From: JBBDRW01 sp040905265
Lineage (GTDB): Bacteria > Bacteroidota > Rhodothermia > Balneolales > Balneolaceae
NCBI GenBank assembly: GCA_040905265.1
Contig: JBBDRW010000076.1
Location: 1-7,224 of the forward strand
DNA length: 7,224 nt
Direction of reading: 5' to 3'
The position numbers and the translations under genes are program-made. Shown one piece after another: positions 5,639 to 7,224 of the stretch (positions within the stretch are counted from its first letter, which is position 1; every line of letters begins with the position of its first letter). A model generated the notes under the pieces. That model did not search any database and was not told the origin of the DNA. It saw only the letters and a program-made list of their open reading frames with translations.

Positions 5639-6493
5639 TTATGAACCTGACATCAGCTTTTTCAGGAAAGACAACCCATCCGTCGCAAGCTGGTCAGGGC
5701 TCTCGGCAAGCGGCCTCCAGATTGCAGCAGCAGCAACCAGGGTTTCGTTATCCTGGGAAAAGGTTTCGATTACCAGATGCCGGTCATACCCGACTTCCGT
5801 CAATGCAGAAGCTACCCCTTCCCAGTCGAACTGGCCGGTTCCCGGCGTACCGCGATCGTTTTCAGCAAGCTGTACGTGATACAGATGATCCCCGGCCAGC
5901 CTGATTGCATCACCCAGATCTTTCTCCTCAATCCCTGCATGAAACAGGTCAACCAGAATCTTGCAGGAGGGGCTGTCTACACGCTCCACAACCTCAAGTG
6001 CCTGACTGGTAAGATTGATAAAACTGGTTTCAAACCGGTTCAGGGGCTCGATACACATCGTGATTCCATTATCCTCTGCCTGGCCGGTCAATTTTCCGAG
6101 CTGCTCCACATACAGATCCATATCACGGGCACGTTCATCATCGGTCGAACGCCAGCAGCGGCCTACTTCCGCATAAATCGGCCCCGCAAAAGAGTCGGCA
6201 CCCAGATCCTTCGCCTTGTCCAGACAGGTACTCAGGTAGGATAATCCATTTTCACGAACCTTCTTCTCGGGATGAATCAGATCCCTGCCCGGCCCCATGG
6301 CAGCACAGGTTGTAACAGACAGTCCGTTATCTTCAATAATCTTTCTTGCCTCCTTCGCGTCAAGCAATTCAGGAGCGTCAATGGGAACTTCAATGGTATC
6401 AAATCCCCAATCTGCAAGTTTCGGAGCGAATGAGGAGACTACATCGGTTGTGATCGGCGAGGTCCATAACCAAAGGCTTACACCAAATTTCAT
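5639..6493 (-). CDS. Sugar epimerase/isomerase-like TIM-barrel protein (tagatose/psicose 3-epimerase-like)
   Basis: A 284-residue xylose-isomerase-like TIM-barrel enzyme without a signal peptide (MKFGVSLWLWTSP start), hence cytosolic. Its length and motif order match the D-tagatose/D-psicose 3-epimerase and ketose epimerase group. Active-site residues at a constant offset of -3 from Pseudomonas cichorii D-tagatose 3-epimerase are Glu149 (CIEPLNRFET), Asp182 and His185 (VDLFHAG), His206 (YHVQLAENDR), Arg214 and Glu243 (VIETFS). The metal-ligand His211 of that enzyme corresponds to Gln208 here, as in Hyi-type enzymes, so the preferred sugar may differ. The ENDRGTPGTG loop is well formed. It is probably transcribed ahead of the ThuA-DUF1080 gene on the same strand, though the 220-bp gap allows a separate promoter. 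It could epimerise or isomerise a keto-sugar released by the exported proteins; the substrate is unknown. The ATG at 6493 gives the standard first beta-strand; no clear Shine-Dalgarno sequence is visible. Confidence 0.88.
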   Translation of the reverse strand: MKFGVSLWLWTSPITTDVVSSFAPKLADWGFDTIEVPIDAPELLDAKEARKIIEDNGLSVTTCAAMGPGRDLIHPEKKVRENGLSYLSTCLDKAKDLGADSFAGPIYAEVGRCWRSTDDERARDMDLYVEQLGKLTGQAEDNGITMCIEPLNRFETSFINLTSQALEVVERVDSPSCKILVDLFHAGIEEKDLGDAIRLAGDHLYHVQLAENDRGTPGTGQFDWEGVASALTEVGYDRHLVIETFSQDNETLVAAAAIWRPLAESPDQLATDGLSFLKKLMSGS

Positions 6494-6544
6494 AATCAGC
6501 AGATATTATGTAAGGGTTTCAGTGAACATCCGTTCGAAAGCCGG

Positions 6545-6574
6545 CTCTGAAAAGGCAGGCTATTTGAAATATCC
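6545..6574. repeat. Diverged intergenic repeat, copy B, with a near-palindrome
   Basis: CTCTGAAAAGGCA followed directly by GGCTATTTGAAA is the partner of the sequence at 5553-5609. The stretch 6558-6574, GGCTATTTGAAATATCC, is itself a 17-bp near-palindrome with a single mismatched pair, about 65 bp upstream of the epimerase-like start codon. An operator shared with the ThuA-DUF1080 leader is one reading. Confidence 0.4.
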
Positions 6575-6657
6575 AAAGGCCGGATGATGCATCAGGGCTC
6601 CCGCGGTCAGGCAACTCCTGGTATAGAGACAATGCAGACAAAATCCGAAACGGCCTG

Positions 6658-6671
6658 TGGAAACGGTTCCA
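6658..6671. promoter_or_regulatory. Candidate LacI-family operator
   Basis: TGGAAACGGTTCCA fits the LacI-family pattern TGnAAnCGnTTnCA at every fixed base. It is a 14-bp palindrome around a central CG with one mismatched pair. It overlaps a possible -35 (TGGAAA, 6658-6663) placed 18 bp before TATAAT (6682-6687) on the plus strand, a position where a bound repressor would block initiation. It lies 165 bp upstream of the epimerase-like gene on the other strand. No LacI-type gene is in the window. Confidence 0.4.
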
Positions 6672-6797
6672 AAGGTCATAATATAATCAAAAGAAGAGGA
6701 GTTCCTTAACCTTTTCTCCGGGATTCGTGTAATTTGGTGTTAAAAACTGGCCCTGTCCCGTCCTGTAAAATAATTCCAAATAGTGGAGCGGAACCCT

Positions 6798-6805
6798 TAT
6801 ATTTG
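6798..6805 (+). promoter_or_regulatory. Candidate Bacteroidota-type -7 box for the Na/Pi-cotransporter-type gene
   Basis: TATATTTG matches the TAnnTTTG -7 consensus known from Bacteroides and Flavobacterium and lies about 100 bp upstream of the ATG at 6904. No convincing TTTG -33 element stands 19-21 bp before it. The alternative is the TATAAT at 6682-6687. Confidence 0.3.
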
Positions 6806-6903
6806 CATCGGTTATCTGCATCAAAGGGTCGAACTGCGGAATAATCTGGTTGACACGACACTACTGCATGGAACGGTTTTCAATATTGAACAGTGACTAG
6901 CCG

Positions 6904-7224
6904 ATGACCTACACTCTCTTCGACTTTTTACAACTGATCGGCTCACTCGGGATTTTCATCTATGGAATGAAAGTCTTTAGCGACGGACTTCAGAAAGTGG
7001 CTGGAAGCCGTCTCCGTACTATCCTGAAAGGGATGACCACGACCCGGATGAAGGGAATCCTGACCGGGTTCGGTGCCACTACCATTACCCAATCTTCTAC
7101 CACCACGACCGTCATGGTCGTCAGTTTTGTCAACGCCGGGCTTATCACCTTCATAGAGTCAACCGGTGTGATCATGGGTGCCAATATCGGTACAACTGTC
7201 ACGGCCTGGATGGTCTCAATCTTC
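6904..7224 (+). CDS. Na/Pi-cotransporter family protein (N-terminal part, cut by window end)
   Basis: The first 107 codons of an inner-membrane protein of the Na/Pi-cotransporter family (NptA/YjbB type), open to the window edge. A first membrane helix covers about residues 8-22 (LIGSLGIFIYGMK). The family's QSS repeat block follows: GFGATTITQSSTTTTVMVVSFVNAGL in outline, at about 55-80, with GANIGTTVTAW at 92-102 as the second half of the pore signature. The usual motif is QSSSATTVMVV; here Ser-Ala is replaced by Thr-Thr. Full-length members run to about 530-600 residues, often with a C-terminal PhoU-like domain, which cannot be checked here. ATG 6904 is the first possible start, since an in-frame TAG stands at 6898-6900. 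No Shine-Dalgarno sequence is evident. It is divergent from the sugar genes and probably unrelated to them. Confidence 0.88.
   Translation, partial: MTYTLFDFLQLIGSLGIFIYGMKVFSDGLQKVAGSRLRTILKGMTTTRMKGILTGFGATTITQSSTTTTVMVVSFVNAGLITFIESTGVIMGANIGTTVTAWMVSIF

Larger units (their letters stand above)
6494..6903. other. 410-bp divergent intergenic region
   Basis: This spacer lies between the epimerase-like gene (leftward) and the Na/Pi-cotransporter-type gene (rightward). I see no credible gene in it. It holds the second copy of the diverged repeat (6545-6569), a 10-bp palindrome TGATGCATCA (6585-6594), a LacI-like palindrome (6658-6671), a TATAAT (6682-6687), a TAnnTTTG-type box (6798-6805) and two TGCATC copies 13 bp apart (6804-6809, 6817-6822). 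It should carry the promoters of both flanking genes. Confidence 0.6.

Noticed and set aside
5777..6244. 155-residue plus-strand open frame inside the epimerase-like gene
   Set aside because: It is antisense to a gene with clear active-site motifs and shows no recognisable domain of its own.
6850..6855. Perfect TTGACA as a -35 for the Na/Pi-cotransporter-type gene
   Set aside because: No acceptable -10 lies 16-18 bp downstream (ACGGTT region); the nearest AT-rich hexamer is about 25 bp away.
6990..7202. 70-residue minus-strand open frame at the right end
   Set aside because: It is a Val/Ile/Thr-rich shadow of the membrane helices of the Na/Pi-cotransporter-type gene.

Overview
The window reads as part of the chromosome of a Gram-negative bacterium of the Bacteroidota/Balneolota/Rhodothermota side of the tree. 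This is an inference from three things: moderate G+C, acid-rich exported proteins, and the mix of gene families (Tat-exported TIM-barrel sugar isomerase-like proteins with an SRRDMLK signal, ThuA-like proteins, a DUF1080 protein, and an Rrf2 regulator of the type common in that group). There are no RNA genes, IS elements or CRISPR arrays.

Layout. Three genes run rightwards: a ThuA-like lipoprotein (72-1103) and two tandem, 326-residue, Tat-exported hydroxypyruvate-isomerase-like TIM-barrel proteins (1165-2145 and 2246-3226). A 14-bp perfect hairpin lies between the two TIM-barrel genes, and a classical terminator (3290-3325) ends the group. Convergent to them is an Rrf2-family regulator with a full Cys3-His cluster-ligand set (3324-3779, minus). 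Further right, on the minus strand, are an exported ThuA-DUF1080 fusion (4045-5418) with its own terminator, preceded in transcription order by a cytosolic tagatose/psicose-3-epimerase-like TIM-barrel enzyme (5639-6493). A 410-bp divergent spacer with several palindromes, one matching the LacI-family operator consensus, separates that gene from the truncated start of a Na/Pi-cotransporter-family gene (6904-7224, plus).

How the genes may work together. DUF1080 proteins and sugar-isomerase-like TIM-barrel proteins are partners in the oxidation/elimination/hydration route of glycoside breakdown via 3-keto sugars, and ThuA proteins are tied to the 3-keto-trehalose route. Four of the sugar-related proteins here carry export signals and one does not, which suggests periplasmic processing of an oxidised glycoside followed by cytosolic epimerisation of the released sugar. 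The oxidoreductase such a route needs is not in the window, so the substrate and the pathway remain inferences.

The most unusual non-coding observation is between the two tandem TIM-barrel genes. One arm of the hairpin has a second complement just 5' of the start codon of the downstream gene, so two mutually exclusive RNA folds are possible.
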